Of a stretch of DNA of 64,000 nt, positions 48,301 through 55,907 are shown one piece after another. Positions within the stretch are counted from its first letter, which is position 1; each line of letters starts with the position of its first letter. Below the pieces are notes generated by a model. That model saw nothing but the letters and a program-made list of their open reading frames with translations, did not search any database and was not told where the DNA came from. The DNA is taken from contig NZ_JAENIM010000008.1 in NCBI RefSeq assembly GCF_016595495.1, positions 124,001 through 188,000 on the forward strand, written 5' to 3'. The position numbers were made by a program, and so were the translations under genes. The DNA comes from Persicirhabdus sediminis (GTDB lineage Bacteria > Verrucomicrobiota > Verrucomicrobiia > Verrucomicrobiales > Akkermansiaceae).

Positions 48301-49869
48301 ATTCTGCATGTTCTGGTGGGGTGAGATGGTCTCGTCCCACGGTGATAGACCGTGCTTTTCAGGATCGCTTGTATAGGCAGCTGGCAACTCCTTGATGACT
48401 TTTGGCAAGGCGCTGTGGGAATGGTCGGGTTCTACCCAAGTGGTAAATCCAGAGCCGGATGAACCAGAGGCCACGTTGTCGATCACATCCATGTTAGTAG
48501 ACGTCAGCCAGAAGCCCATGCCGCCACTACCGTTATTGCGGTTTGGTCTAGCTGAATCTGGCGTGATAGTGCGGATAGATACGTTGTTGATAAAGGCGCC
48601 TAACTCATCACCTGACTCGGCAACGTAGGCAGCGCCAGCAACATCGTAGCTGACACAGTCCTCAACAATCGCGTGGCTGGAGTGAACCACGTACCCCCAG
48701 CCTGGGCTGGTATCTACGGCACAACCGCGGATGATGCCCGGCGTGCGGTTCACGCCATTGAGGTGGGCCATGTGAAAGTGCATCGCATAGCGGGCTACTG
48801 GGTTGATCGCTGGCTCGCTCACGCTAGTGGATGAGGCGAGAGCTTCGCGTGTGGTGGCCATCAAGTTGGTGCGGCCTAAGTGGCGAAATTCGACGTATTC
48901 ACAGATCACATCGCTGTGGTGCATAAACATGACGTGGCCACGGCCAGGAAATTCTGTAATCGTGCTGCGTCTATTATTCCATTGATCGTCGTGATCTACG
49001 CTGTCAGCTAGGTGAGATTCTTCGGACTTGAGAATGATGTTGCGGTTCAGGTTGATGATGTGAATTTCTAACTTCTCCTGAACCTCTGGTTTGCTCGCGC
49101 TTGGCGGCATGTGATCCTGCTCTAGCGGCTGATCGATGGTGATAGTTTTTGCGTTGCTGTCGACGGCTACGAGGTAGCGGATTTCATCGCCCTCAATGTC
49201 ATGGTAGCTGTCGGTGGCGATGACGAGTTTGTCGCCGGCTTTCCAATTGCTAGGAACTTCTTTGACGGCAATGACGGATGTGCCTGCGGTGACTCCACTG
49301 GTCACGGCGTAGGGTGATTTGGCTGATCCATAGGCGCGCACTGGGCCGTTAGCTAGCAGACCAAGACCAATTTTCAGCGGATCGTAATCGGCTGAATCTG
49401 AGTCGAGCACAAACCCATCTTCTCTGTCATCAAAGATGATGGTAGCTGTGACATCGTCGTGAATTGGGTTTTCCGCAGTACCAATTTCAAGCAAACCTGT
49501 TTCGGAAGAAACTAATGATTCCACTCTCAGCTGGGTACTAACATCTTGTTGGAAACTTAGCGTGCCGTCGACACGGATGGTGCGCAGTGATTGGTCGAAT
49601 ATACCATCCACTAGAACCGTGAGCCCTTCGGGAATCAATACGCGAGAATCGTCAGCTGGCAGGGTGCCTGTATCCCAGATGCTAGAATCCGACCATTCGC
49701 CATCAGCGATGGCTACGTGAGTAACATGCTCGTAGGCTACTAAGGCGACCCCGTGGCGATGTTTGGCTACTGGACTAAGGTGCATGTCCATGTCCATCTC
49801 TTCTTGGGCAATGGCCACGAGAGGGAGAAATAGGGGAAAGAGTGAGGCTAGTTTGTATAGAACTCGCAT
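42358..49869 (-). CDS. Giant secreted G8/beta-helix/LamG protein, copy 2
   Basis: 2503 residues from ATG 49869, a tandem paralogue of the product of 34210-41730 with the same domain order and nearly the same length. Long blocks in the G8 and beta-helix part are identical (IFDDREDGFVLDSDSADYD; MHFHMAHLNG; GWGYVVHSSHAIVEDC), while the LamG, cadherin and discoidin parts differ more. Most indels are short and in frame. Signal peptide 1-21, His/Met-rich start, and end FYRMIIE are shared. A surface-exposed polysaccharide-binding or degrading role beside the sulfatases is inferred. No cell-wall or PEP-CTERM anchor is seen, so attachment is unknown. Confidence 0.9.
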   Translation of the reverse strand: MRVLYKLASLFPLFLPLVAIAQEEMDMDMHLSPVAKHRHGVALVAYEHVTHVAIADGEWSDSSIWDTGTLPADDSRVLIPEGLTVLVDGIFDQSLRTIRVDGTLSFQQDVSTQLRVESLVSSETGLLEIGTAENPIHDDVTATIIFDDREDGFVLDSDSADYDPLKIGLGLLANGPVRAYGSAKSPYAVTSGVTAGTSVIAVKEVPSNWKAGDKLVIATDSYHDIEGDEIRYLVAVDSNAKTITIDQPLEQDHMPPSASKPEVQEKLEIHIINLNRNIILKSEESHLADSVDHDDQWNNRRSTITEFPGRGHVMFMHHSDVICEYVEFRHLGRTNLMATTREALASSTSVSEPAINPVARYAMHFHMAHLNGVNRTPGIIRGCAVDTSPGWGYVVHSSHAIVEDCVSYDVAGAAYVAESGDELGAFINNVSIRTITPDSARPNRNNGSGGMGFWLTSTNMDVIDNVASGSSGSGFTTWVEPDHSHSALPKVIKELPAAYTSDPEKHGLSPWDETISPHQNMQNFRGNTAYAAKRHGHRLGRSGGGFKGLIEDFTGWSVESGMDRWYSGGVTVNGLTLVNDVNNPSGTGYKAFHNTGGWDIFNAHIEGFVHGYESSPRQGTSYLYNAYLKNVVNIEWNKNWNKPNKQFVQGEIIFEQLSAEAIANYQQRVIDMGETPKEPADMNMDTKKATDFGGLIDNVYNNLSYRSYFTFDADNFANTPMAIHMAQQADDYVLMPEGTKTVIAGMTNSEVEAQYGTGIRLNGTGIPNNAITRPEWLNIHYLENTSDGSKLYDSPRHIRYLPNVYASAQGDQTPVTIDLSEYFHGFNQQLICSAEVIDNADIASASISGTQLTVTPSGVSGRARIKVSASVLDSGTSTQYIFCDTPGAMDDFIVGEQGQEFSYDVLVNDISPEGDSLQVTDVTANDYYATEILRDGSILFTPTAPFVGTTTLVYTAQDSQNTSYTATINLLSQGLVAYYKMDGSAGDSQLLDSSGNGLHGWTDSPANSHWADDGIWGQSLSFRESESADHFQLPAAIFDSIESQYTITFWTRVDGDTSNQNKMLQGLNSAGQDVFNIFTPYTAYDVRISSGRDDSGLDTFTVKDDMIYDQWQHWSITKDTETGKMYLYLNGEQVGSNSGKNRSVSDLVSLTLGNGCSADIDDLRIYNHILTAERIKDDALGGVLSYRGETLQNGYLADSSAFSQHNALELGASSINDGALGKGIDLTVAGLELPMIDEVKNASNFSISFWMKSSDPTTASTILHGINETGQTVMKLSNSSASRVSWSVGADNTTADLTTAMDSSLYNHWILVKDADLAELRIYQNGVLVAQNSISQNSQLDLDRLVIGQNIDGSASHYALVDELMVYTSAFGDELAYETSREEPSSLTFTNQYGEADEILYISQVSQIGDLVSTVTANDLNAEDKHIYLLDDDGTDVYGYLKIDNQTGEIYLHKDELLSETELFDTEHEITITVLTGDLSDVIDITPTTGRYVRFKTNNKHDNTWVSIREIEVFSEGVNVALNKTIASVSGQQDENPATNIIDGIIDDDANRWSAEGKTNEVVIDLGANYEIDQLHIDAYLNRLYTYTVEIMPEGGEYQQVVNRASVTLQETNYTVTTMIKANQAPVVGGDSYVMIENDILEFDPVANDTDAENEHLTLAELEEMEDGHAYVIFDNTVHYVPDYGFSGFDSIRYNVGDTLNNVDADIDIEVLPRMFSWFNFESGTMDEVRHGNYQANFTGDYEIIDDGAFGKAIKFNGGYASLPSELVAELNEHSDEFAISFWTKFVEEAGHVRLFQLNDGSGKGIWIEQRDSNALRVWIKGDEKTYANVGASHFDEFEWTHFVVQYNGEQLEIYVNGELKNTIAQPAGLPHTFESITFAANSDGNSTSLASFDEIHLYRKSLSANQVNRHFLGEVASYLSYEEYGEDINDISGMANHIHAAGDYYRNYSDFLHSASLTTQSASLHVPAEAVSAINGQFTFASWAKVDEIQDGPQVLFELETESKPLIASLSASGEIVLSFNGSQVSYDVANQVSEWHHYGFTVNGSHASIYLNGLLVAEGEFSSQLGQASSLSAASTHSSSEYWQGEISQLNIFKTTLSAEDIVGLAALPPTSLELTQVAVITPYSEAGEIIATIEIEDFNTTDQHLYELVDELSGTLQIDANTGAISIADASLLPANISSFDIEILLTDPAGYQLSKAYSLIIYQDPSYLEASADLVPLTARDDISSNGFKGSVADTLNDVFDYNAYEPALELPEQEDVNFGFRTKNQSAGAYLYYEVPQGVAVANGLKFVIDLYGRNSSSVTYRDNNIDIYLLAGGADGIVIDSMLNVDIDDNSPYHSRFSFDNTRAFDTVLIYGPDANFTLLEMRMVVIADNFPNTHYNQWVNAESVAQELQAATVDADGDGYNNMQEYYLGTDPNHTSSGIYLPTPTQDGELQIKFSLNTDAQGLSHRWQISHDMVSWTELANEEINTQLMAEIGNVQEWALIVPIDDQPVFYRMIIE

Positions 49870-50306
49870 GATGTTAGGGTGATTGATGGGAATCAATTGA
49901 AAGTAATTGGTGGGGGAGCTCTGGATTTTATCTGACTAATCTATTGTTAGTAGTTAGTCAGTTGTTGGGTTGTGGAAGCATTGTCATTTCATCATTTCAA
50001 ATGGTGGATTTGGCAGTAATTGGCTACTGATTTGAATGAATATTCTGACGCTTTTTGAACCCTCTAGGTGCGCATTAGTTACGGGCAAGATTCGCTAGAT
50101 TCAAGCTGTATTAACTACATATTATGATATTTGATAACAAATTTAACACCTTAACGATTTAGTTTTTAAGCGCCTATTGCTAAAGGACTAGAGCTTATGT
50201 TCTTAGTGAAAATTGAGTGACAAAATTGTTACTTCGGTGTTTGGATTTTTGCTGATTTTTTAAATTTCCTTGTATGAAATAAATTATCCATTTTCATGAT
50301 CACACG
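49870..50306. other. Divergent promoter region, giant gene 2 / sulfatase 2
   Basis: 437 bp, markedly A+T-rich, no ORF. It must hold the promoters for both divergent genes, making shared control of the giant protein and the sulfatase possible. I could not fix a -35/-10 pair with confidence. Confidence 0.45.
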
Positions 50307-51764
50307 ATGAGAAGACTTTTTATGAACGCCCTGCTTTCGCTGTTAGGGTTGAGTGCTATTTCAGCTGAGGAGAAACCTAACTTCATCATGTTATTGGTAG
50401 ATGACATGGGCTGGGGCGATACAGGTTTTAATGGTCATCCGGTGATCAAGACACCAAACCTAGACCAAATGGCTGAAAATGGGCTGAAGATGAATCGTTT
50501 CTATTCGACTAACTGCACGTGTTCACCATCGCGCGCTGCCATTCTAACTGGCCGTCACAATCTGCGATTGGGGCTCACGGGATTCATGTCGACGCCGAGC
50601 GACGAAAACCCAGGGACATGGCATTTGCTAGAATCTGAGATTACCTACGCAGAGGCATTGCAAGAAGCTGGTTATGCTACGGCGCATTTTGGCAAATGGC
50701 ATGTCGGCTACATGTGCCCAGAGCAGAGCCCGGAACATTATTTCACTCCAGGCATGGCTGGGTTTGAGGAATGGTTTACCTCTCACAATGTCCTCTACAC
50801 TTACGATCCCTATCAGGCGCTGCCACCCGGCAAGGACGAGAAGCATCTTTATTATGATCAAGGAAAATTGATTACTCTAGCGGAAGGGCAAAAGCGGCCA
50901 GAATTACGCCGCGATGATACCACGATTTTGATGGATCGCACGCTGGATTACATCGAGCGCATGCACGAGCAGGGGAGGCCATTTGCGGTGGCGACGTGGT
51001 TTCACCACATGCACGGTCCGCTGAGCCAGAACCCAGATTTGCTTTCCTTGTATCCAGCTGGCTTGCCAGCTGACGAGGTGAAATACTATTCAAATGCCAG
51101 CTCGATAGATATAGAAGTGGGCCGGCTGCGCGCTAAGCTGCGTGAGTTAGGCATTGCCGACAATACGATGATTCTTTTCACCAGTGACAATGGGCCAGTT
51201 GGCGGCACGCAATTTCGCGATAGGCTCAATCAAGGTGAAAGCCACGGTGGGCGATTTGTGTATGGCTTTAGAGGATCAGCTGGACCATTCCGCGGCGGCA
51301 AATACCACCTTGGCGAAGGTGGCATTTTGGTGCCGGGCGTGATTGAGTGGCCAGCGCAGCTGAGTCAGCCAGCGGTGACCGATGTGCCGCTGGTGCAGAC
51401 CGATTATTTTCCAACCGTGCTGGAGGCCGCTGGAGTGGCGATGCCTGACGACCGCGAATACGATGGTATTTCTTGGATGCCATTATTTAGAGGGGAAAAG
51501 CTAGCGCGACCTCGTGGCATTGCTTTTTCATCTGGCCGCCAGCGTGCGTATCGCAATGACACATACAAGGTGGTGAGCGAGGACAAGCAGCCAGAGTTTA
51601 CCCGTCTGTACAACCTGCTGGATGACCCGTACGAGGAGAAGAATTTGGTGAAAGAAAACCCCGAGCTTTTTGAATCTATGGTCAAAGAATACGAACAGTG
51701 GGAGCAGAAGGCGTTGGCTGACTGGCAGGTGATGCTAGTCAAAGATAAAGAGCGGAAACAATAG
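50307..51764 (+). CDS. Secreted sulfatase (type I, C-x-P-x-R)
   Basis: 485 residues from ATG 50307, with a signal (1-20, NALLSLLGLSAISA). N-terminal metal site PNFIMLLVDDMGWGD, canonical motif C72-S-P-S-R76 with AAILTGR after it (an extra Cys at 70), HFGKWHVG, and FTSDNGPVGG for the second metal site. It needs a formylglycine-generating enzyme, not found in this window. It differs clearly from the sulfatase at 32332-33864 (different motif, shorter), so the two should cut different sulfate esters. It is divergent from giant gene 2. Confidence 0.95.
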   Translation: MRRLFMNALLSLLGLSAISAEEKPNFIMLLVDDMGWGDTGFNGHPVIKTPNLDQMAENGLKMNRFYSTNCTCSPSRAAILTGRHNLRLGLTGFMSTPSDENPGTWHLLESEITYAEALQEAGYATAHFGKWHVGYMCPEQSPEHYFTPGMAGFEEWFTSHNVLYTYDPYQALPPGKDEKHLYYDQGKLITLAEGQKRPELRRDDTTILMDRTLDYIERMHEQGRPFAVATWFHHMHGPLSQNPDLLSLYPAGLPADEVKYYSNASSIDIEVGRLRAKLRELGIADNTMILFTSDNGPVGGTQFRDRLNQGESHGGRFVYGFRGSAGPFRGGKYHLGEGGILVPGVIEWPAQLSQPAVTDVPLVQTDYFPTVLEAAGVAMPDDREYDGISWMPLFRGEKLARPRGIAFSSGRQRAYRNDTYKVVSEDKQPEFTRLYNLLDDPYEEKNLVKENPELFESMVKEYEQWEQKALADWQVMLVKDKERKQ

Positions 51765-51881
51765 TTCGTCCGCATCCATCTGCAGGAGGAGAAAATTTTC
51801 CTCGGTTTAGCTGAGAGCTTGCATTCTTGTGCCTGTCTGCTTGCATGGCGAGAGTATCACCCTCAGCATTCATCCATAAAC

Positions 51882-52748
51882 GTGAAAGAAAATAAGTCAG
51901 CACAGGCAAAGATTGTATGTAAACCAACCAACTGGTTCATCTGGCGGGCAGCCGCCATGATCATCATGTTTGGCGTGTTTGCGTTTTTATTTTTTCAAGA
52001 CGGCATGTGGGGGTATCGGGAGAAAAATCTCCAGTACTACATGCATCAGACATTTAAAGATGCAGAGACTAAGTTTAATCAACAGGTTAAAGAAGGGGGC
52101 GTGGATGCCGCCAGCTGGAAATCATTTGCCGCTGAGCAGCACTGCGCGCAGCCAGAAAGTGGCGGCGACATCCTGCCACGCGAATTTTCTGCCGAGCAGC
52201 CGTGGCCAGAGATATTGGTGAACGGATTTGATGCGCTCAGCAAGGGACGACAGACCGCTAAATTTCCCCCGCTGTGGGAGGAATATACGCTGGCTGAAGG
52301 CATGGACCTTGAGCTGGATGAACACGGAGTTTTTGAAGAAGGTAAAATCAAAGAGCAATTCACCGCCATGACGGTGTGTCTGGTATTGATTGCCATTACC
52401 TTGTTTTTCCTCATCCGTACGATGCTGCGGACCATAGAAATCGATGACGAGGCGCTCTACGACCAGCTGGGGCGGCGGATTCTATTTTCCAATATCACCA
52501 AGATCGACAAACGGAAGTGGGATACCAAAGGCATGGCCTATGTGTATTTCACCCAGGATGGCAAAGAGGAAACGGCGAAGATTGATGGCCTCGTGTACGG
52601 CCAGTTCAAAGAAGAAAATGGGGCGCCCGCTGAACAGTTATTTGCTAAACTTTTAGCCAATTTTAAGGGTGAAATCATTGAATACGTCGATGATGACGAG
52701 GATTCTGAAGAGGACTTATCGGCTGATTCTGTAAAGACAGATGCATAA
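51882..52748 (+). CDS. Two-helix membrane protein of unknown function
   Basis: 288 residues from GTG 51882 (an upstream TTG at 51819 would add a cysteine-rich run with no signal). A membrane helix (~20-40, AAAMIIMFGVFAFLFF), a large external section (~45-170), a second helix (~180-200, LVLIAITLFFLI), then a cytoplasmic strand-rich domain (IEIDDEALYDQLGRRILFSN, PH-like in rhythm) and an acidic tail (DDDEDSEEDLS). No family assigned. It precedes acpP by ~90 bp on the same strand. Confidence 0.65.
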   Translation: MKENKSAQAKIVCKPTNWFIWRAAAMIIMFGVFAFLFFQDGMWGYREKNLQYYMHQTFKDAETKFNQQVKEGGVDAASWKSFAAEQHCAQPESGGDILPREFSAEQPWPEILVNGFDALSKGRQTAKFPPLWEEYTLAEGMDLELDEHGVFEEGKIKEQFTAMTVCLVLIAITLFFLIRTMLRTIEIDDEALYDQLGRRILFSNITKIDKRKWDTKGMAYVYFTQDGKEETAKIDGLVYGQFKEENGAPAEQLFAKLLANFKGEIIEYVDDDEDSEEDLSADSVKTDA

Positions 52749-52756
52749 ATAATTGC

Positions 52757-52807
52757 GCGGATTCATTTTATGAGTTGCCAAAACTCGATCAGCCCGTATA
52801 AATCCGC
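52757..52807 (+). promoter_or_regulatory. Nested inverted repeat before acpP
   Basis: Outer arms gcggatt / aatccgc (52757-52763 / 52801-52807) enclose a small hairpin gagtt / aactc (52772-52776 / 52782-52786). No T-run follows, so it may be a leader structure of acpP or a weak terminator of the preceding gene. Confidence 0.3.
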
Positions 52808-52836
52808 CTAGGATAATTTCAACCAACCTAACTATT

Positions 52837-53076
52837 ATGTCAGATAGCATCGAAGCAAAAGTAAAGGCAATCATCGTAGACCAACTCGGAGTAAACGAAG
52901 ACCAAGTTAATCTTGAAGCAAAATTCATTGAAGACCTCGGCGCAGACTCACTCGACACTGTTGAGCTCGTTATGGCTTTCGAAGAAGAGTTCGGTATCGA
53001 AGTACCTGACGAAGACGCAGAAAAGCTTCAGAGCGTAGGCGACGTTGTTACTTACGTAACTAACGCCAATGCTTAA
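52837..53076 (+). CDS. acpP: Acyl carrier protein AcpP
   Basis: 79 residues, the standard length. The DSL motif [20 protein letters not shown] places the 4'-phosphopantetheine attachment at S38. It carries growing acyl chains in type II fatty-acid synthesis. Codons are biased, suggesting high expression. ATG 52837, preceded by ctaactatt with no ribosome site. accA, another fatty-acid gene, lies 1.7 kb downstream. Confidence 0.99.
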   Translation: MSDSIEAKVKAIIVDQLGVNEDQVNLEAKFIEDLGADSLDTVELVMAFEEEFGIEVPDEDAEKLQSVGDVVTYVTNANA

Positions 53077-53105
53077 TTACATGCCCTTAGGCTAAAGTTT
53101 TTATT

Positions 53106-53142
53106 AAAAAAGGTGGGCTCTGTCATGGAGTTCACCTTTTTT
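53106..53142 (+). terminator. Terminator after acpP
   Basis: 15-bp stem aaaaaaggtgggctc / gagttcacctttttt (53106-53120 / 53128-53142) with two G-U pairs, ending in a T-run. Confidence 0.92.
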
Positions 53143-53234
53143 ATTTCTCAGCCAGCAGCTAGCTTGGCTGATGAGCTCGAGCTGCCAGCGGGTTTGTCAC
53201 CGGCAACAATCGAGCCTACTATGCAATAGACACT

Positions 53235-53771
53235 ATGACTCCAGGAAATCATTCACCTGACAGCATCCAGTATGCATTAGAAACCGCTCAGCTCTTGCAT
53301 GAGCCGGATCGACGCATTGATACTTTTGGCGCGACTCGTTTCAAATTCACTCTCATCAGCGAGCTGATGGACAAAGTGGGCCAAGTGCGTGTACGCACTG
53401 GCGAGCTGGAAGCGCACAAACCGCAGATCATCCGCCCAGATGCCTACAAGGAAATCGAGCTGGAGGGATTTAATGAAAAGGCGGCTGAGTATATGGATTG
53501 GCTCAAAGAGCAGCGCATTGAGCCCGTGTTTTTCCAATACGGATTTACCTTCAAAAGAACCAACGTGCAGGAAGAGCTCATTCACGACTCTGTAGACAAC
53601 GTGCGCGACCGAGTTCTGGAAGATTTACGCAAAACTGGTGACCCGATGATGGCGGTCATTGAAGGTGTGGATGACGCGTGGGAAGTCTGTTTGCTCAAGT
53701 TCTCCATCGATATTATTTCAAAATCAGCTGAGATTAACGCTTTTGATTTCAAAAGGCGTGGATTGCTGTAA
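53235..53771 (+). CDS. Conserved-looking protein of unknown function
   Basis: 178 residues from ATG 53235, soluble with no signal. It has a helical, charged layout: FKFTLISELMDKVGQVRVRTGELEAHKPQIIR, then YMDWLKEQRIEPVFFQYGF and DRVLEDLRKTGDPMMAVIEGVDD (quoted in part). Not recognised. It lies between acpP and a LysM protein (10 bp before it), so the two are likely co-transcribed, perhaps linked to envelope work. Confidence 0.65.
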   Translation: MTPGNHSPDSIQYALETAQLLHEPDRRIDTFGATRFKFTLISELMDKVGQVRVRTGELEAHKPQIIRPDAYKEIELEGFNEKAAEYMDWLKEQRIEPVFFQYGFTFKRTNVQEELIHDSVDNVRDRVLEDLRKTGDPMMAVIEGVDDAWEVCLLKFSIDIISKSAEINAFDFKRRGLL

Positions 53772-53780
53772 TCTGCCGGC

Positions 53781-54653
53781 ATGCAATTCTGGGTATTCAT
53801 TAAGTGTTTGGCCGCTACCTTTGTGATCGCATCGGTACTTGGTACTTATTGGGTGTTGGAAGAATTCAACAGCCCGCTGCTGCGTGAAGGCCCAGCTGAG
53901 TCTACCATCGTCGCCGCTCAAGAAGCCGCGATTCAGAAAAAAATGGAACAAGGCCAGCTCACCGACATCGAGCCTGGCGCCAATGCCTTTGAGCACGTCA
54001 AAGACCTGCTCATCAATGGCAAAATGGATGAGGCCGAAGCGAAGATGAAATACATCGTCAGCTTCTATCCTGCTTCTAGTGCCGCTGAAGCTTCACGCAA
54101 AATTCTCGGGGAAATGAACCTCGATAGGCTGCTAGCGCCACACGACAAACCTGTGGTTGAGGTCAAACCCGGTGATACTTATTACAAAATCTGCAACGCC
54201 AATAAAACCAGCTTGGATAACCTGATTTACCTCAACAAGCTGCGCCGCGCTACCTCGCTACAAGCTGGCGCTAAGCTCAAGGTGATGCCGCTCAATAATA
54301 GCTTGGTGGTGAACCTGCGTACTGGATGGCTCGAGCTGCTGGATAGCGATGGCCAATTCCTCAAAAACTACGCCATCATTGACGCCCGCTACGATTCTCG
54401 CAAAGGCAAATACAAAAACTCCGTGGATGCCACAGGTGGTTACGCTAACGACCGCAGAGTCGCTAAACATGGTGATGATTACCGCGCGTCAATCAAACGT
54501 ATCTCGCTAGCCAAACACGCGCTGGAAATCCGCTCACAGCTAGAAGATACAGATCCAGAAGATACGGGGATATTCATTGCTAACGAAGACATCGAAGAGT
54601 TGATGTTATTGCTGCGCGCCGGCAATGCCGTGCAAGTAGTTTATCCAGAATAA
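53781..54653 (+). CDS. LysM protein with apparently inactive L,D-transpeptidase (YkuD-like) domain
   Basis: 290 residues. A membrane anchor (4-24, FIKCLAATFVIASVLGTYW), a short tetratrico-like helix region (~65-110), a LysM peptidoglycan-binding motif (~124-170, VKPGDTYYKICNANKTSLDN), then a YkuD-like strand fold (~172-290, SLVVNLRTGWLELLDSDG). Active L,D-transpeptidases have HGT and S-H-G-C-I-R; here the matching sites read RSQ and DTGIFIANEDIEEL, so both the catalytic His and Cys are gone while the following helix and G-A-V-Q-V end are kept. It probably binds peptidoglycan without cross-linking it. ATG 53781, 10 bp after the preceding gene. Confidence 0.75.
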   Translation: MQFWVFIKCLAATFVIASVLGTYWVLEEFNSPLLREGPAESTIVAAQEAAIQKKMEQGQLTDIEPGANAFEHVKDLLINGKMDEAEAKMKYIVSFYPASSAAEASRKILGEMNLDRLLAPHDKPVVEVKPGDTYYKICNANKTSLDNLIYLNKLRRATSLQAGAKLKVMPLNNSLVVNLRTGWLELLDSDGQFLKNYAIIDARYDSRKGKYKNSVDATGGYANDRRVAKHGDDYRASIKRISLAKHALEIRSQLEDTDPEDTGIFIANEDIEELMLLLRAGNAVQVVYPE

Positions 54654-54753
54654 TCAGCCAAATTTTAGTTTGAGCCAAAAATAGCGATGGAAATCTTGTC
54701 CAATCCCTGATTGAATTCGCCAGCACAAAATTGCAACATTTTACAACTGACGC

Positions 54754-55707
54754 ATGAAACCATTAGACTTTGAAGAACCTATCATTGAACTCGAAGCTGA
54801 GTTGGCCAAATTGAAAAAAAAGGCCAAGGGGCAGAAAATCGATATGTCTGATGAAGTGACTGCCATGGAAGGAAAATTGGCAGAAACAAAAAACCAGATT
54901 TACGAAAACCTCACTCCATGGCAACGTGTACAAATCGCACGTCATACCAACAGACCATTCATGCTCGATTACGTCGCCCACGTATTCGATGATTTCTGTG
55001 AACTCCACGGTGATCGCCACATCGGTGACGACAATGCTATGCCAGGTGGCTTTGCTACTCTAGGTGGCCAAAAAGTCGTTGTTCTCGGTCATCAAAAAGG
55101 CCGCGATACCAAAGAAAACTTACTGCGCAACTTCGGCAGCGCTCACCCAGAAGGTTATCGCAAATCCATGCGCCTGATGAAGCTGGCTGAAAAATTCAAC
55201 CTGCCAGTAGTTGCCCTGATTGATACTCCGGGAGCATTCCCAGGTATTGGTGCGGAAGAACGCAACATCGCCGAAGCCATCGCCTATAACCTGCGTGAAA
55301 TGGCCATGCTGAAAACACCAATCGTAGCCGTTGTGCTCGGTGAAGGTGGCTCAGGTGGCGCGCTGGGAATTGGTGTCGCTGACCGCGTCTTGATGATGGA
55401 AAATGCCTACTACTCAGTGATTTCTCCTGAAGGCTGTGCCGCCATCCTCTGGAAGCACCGCAAGCACGCTCCTGAAGCTGCTGACGCTATGAAAATTGCC
55501 GCTCCAGATCTCGGTGAACTCAATCTCATCGACGGCGTGATTAACGAACCTAAAGGTGGTGCTCACCAAGATCACCTCATCGCTGCTTCTAACCTGCGCG
55601 ACGTGGTTCTTTCTCACATCAAAGAGCTGCAAGCCATGAGCACTGAGGAAATGCTCAACGCTAGATACGAAAAATTCCGCTCATACGGTGAGTGGAACCA
55701 CGCATAA
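54754..55707 (+). CDS. accA: Acetyl-CoA carboxylase carboxyltransferase subunit alpha
   Basis: 317 residues, the normal AccA length. N-terminal helical FEEPIIELEAELAKL, then WQRVQIARHTNRP, the crotonase-fold core with VALIDTPGAFPGIGAEERNIAEA and VLGEGGSGGALGIGVADRVLMMENAYYSVISPEG (quoted in part), all typical. It transfers carboxyl to acetyl-CoA, giving malonyl-CoA for fatty-acid synthesis. Strong codon bias. ATG 54754 without a visible ribosome site. AccD must be elsewhere. A terminator follows. Confidence 0.98.
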   Translation: MKPLDFEEPIIELEAELAKLKKKAKGQKIDMSDEVTAMEGKLAETKNQIYENLTPWQRVQIARHTNRPFMLDYVAHVFDDFCELHGDRHIGDDNAMPGGFATLGGQKVVVLGHQKGRDTKENLLRNFGSAHPEGYRKSMRLMKLAEKFNLPVVALIDTPGAFPGIGAEERNIAEAIAYNLREMAMLKTPIVAVVLGEGGSGGALGIGVADRVLMMENAYYSVISPEGCAAILWKHRKHAPEAADAMKIAAPDLGELNLIDGVINEPKGGAHQDHLIAASNLRDVVLSHIKELQAMSTEEMLNARYEKFRSYGEWNHA

Positions 55708-55730
55708 GTAATTCTAGCAGAATGAATTTG

Positions 55731-55762
55731 ATTAGGTGACTCCAGCTGGGGTCACCTTTTTC
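55731..55762 (+). terminator. Terminator after accA
   Basis: 10-bp stem aggtgactcc / ggggtcacct (55734-55743 / 55748-55757), loop agct, then T5. Confidence 0.9.
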
Positions 55763-55907
55763 TTTGCCTGTTAGTAAAACTCGACTTGTTACTAGCGGCA
55801 TCCATGTGTAATTAAACCGTAGTTTGCATATTTTGCTAAAACATTCTTGTCCGGCACTGGGTGCTTGACCATGGAGTGTTCCACAAATAAATCATCAGTT
55901 TCCCATT

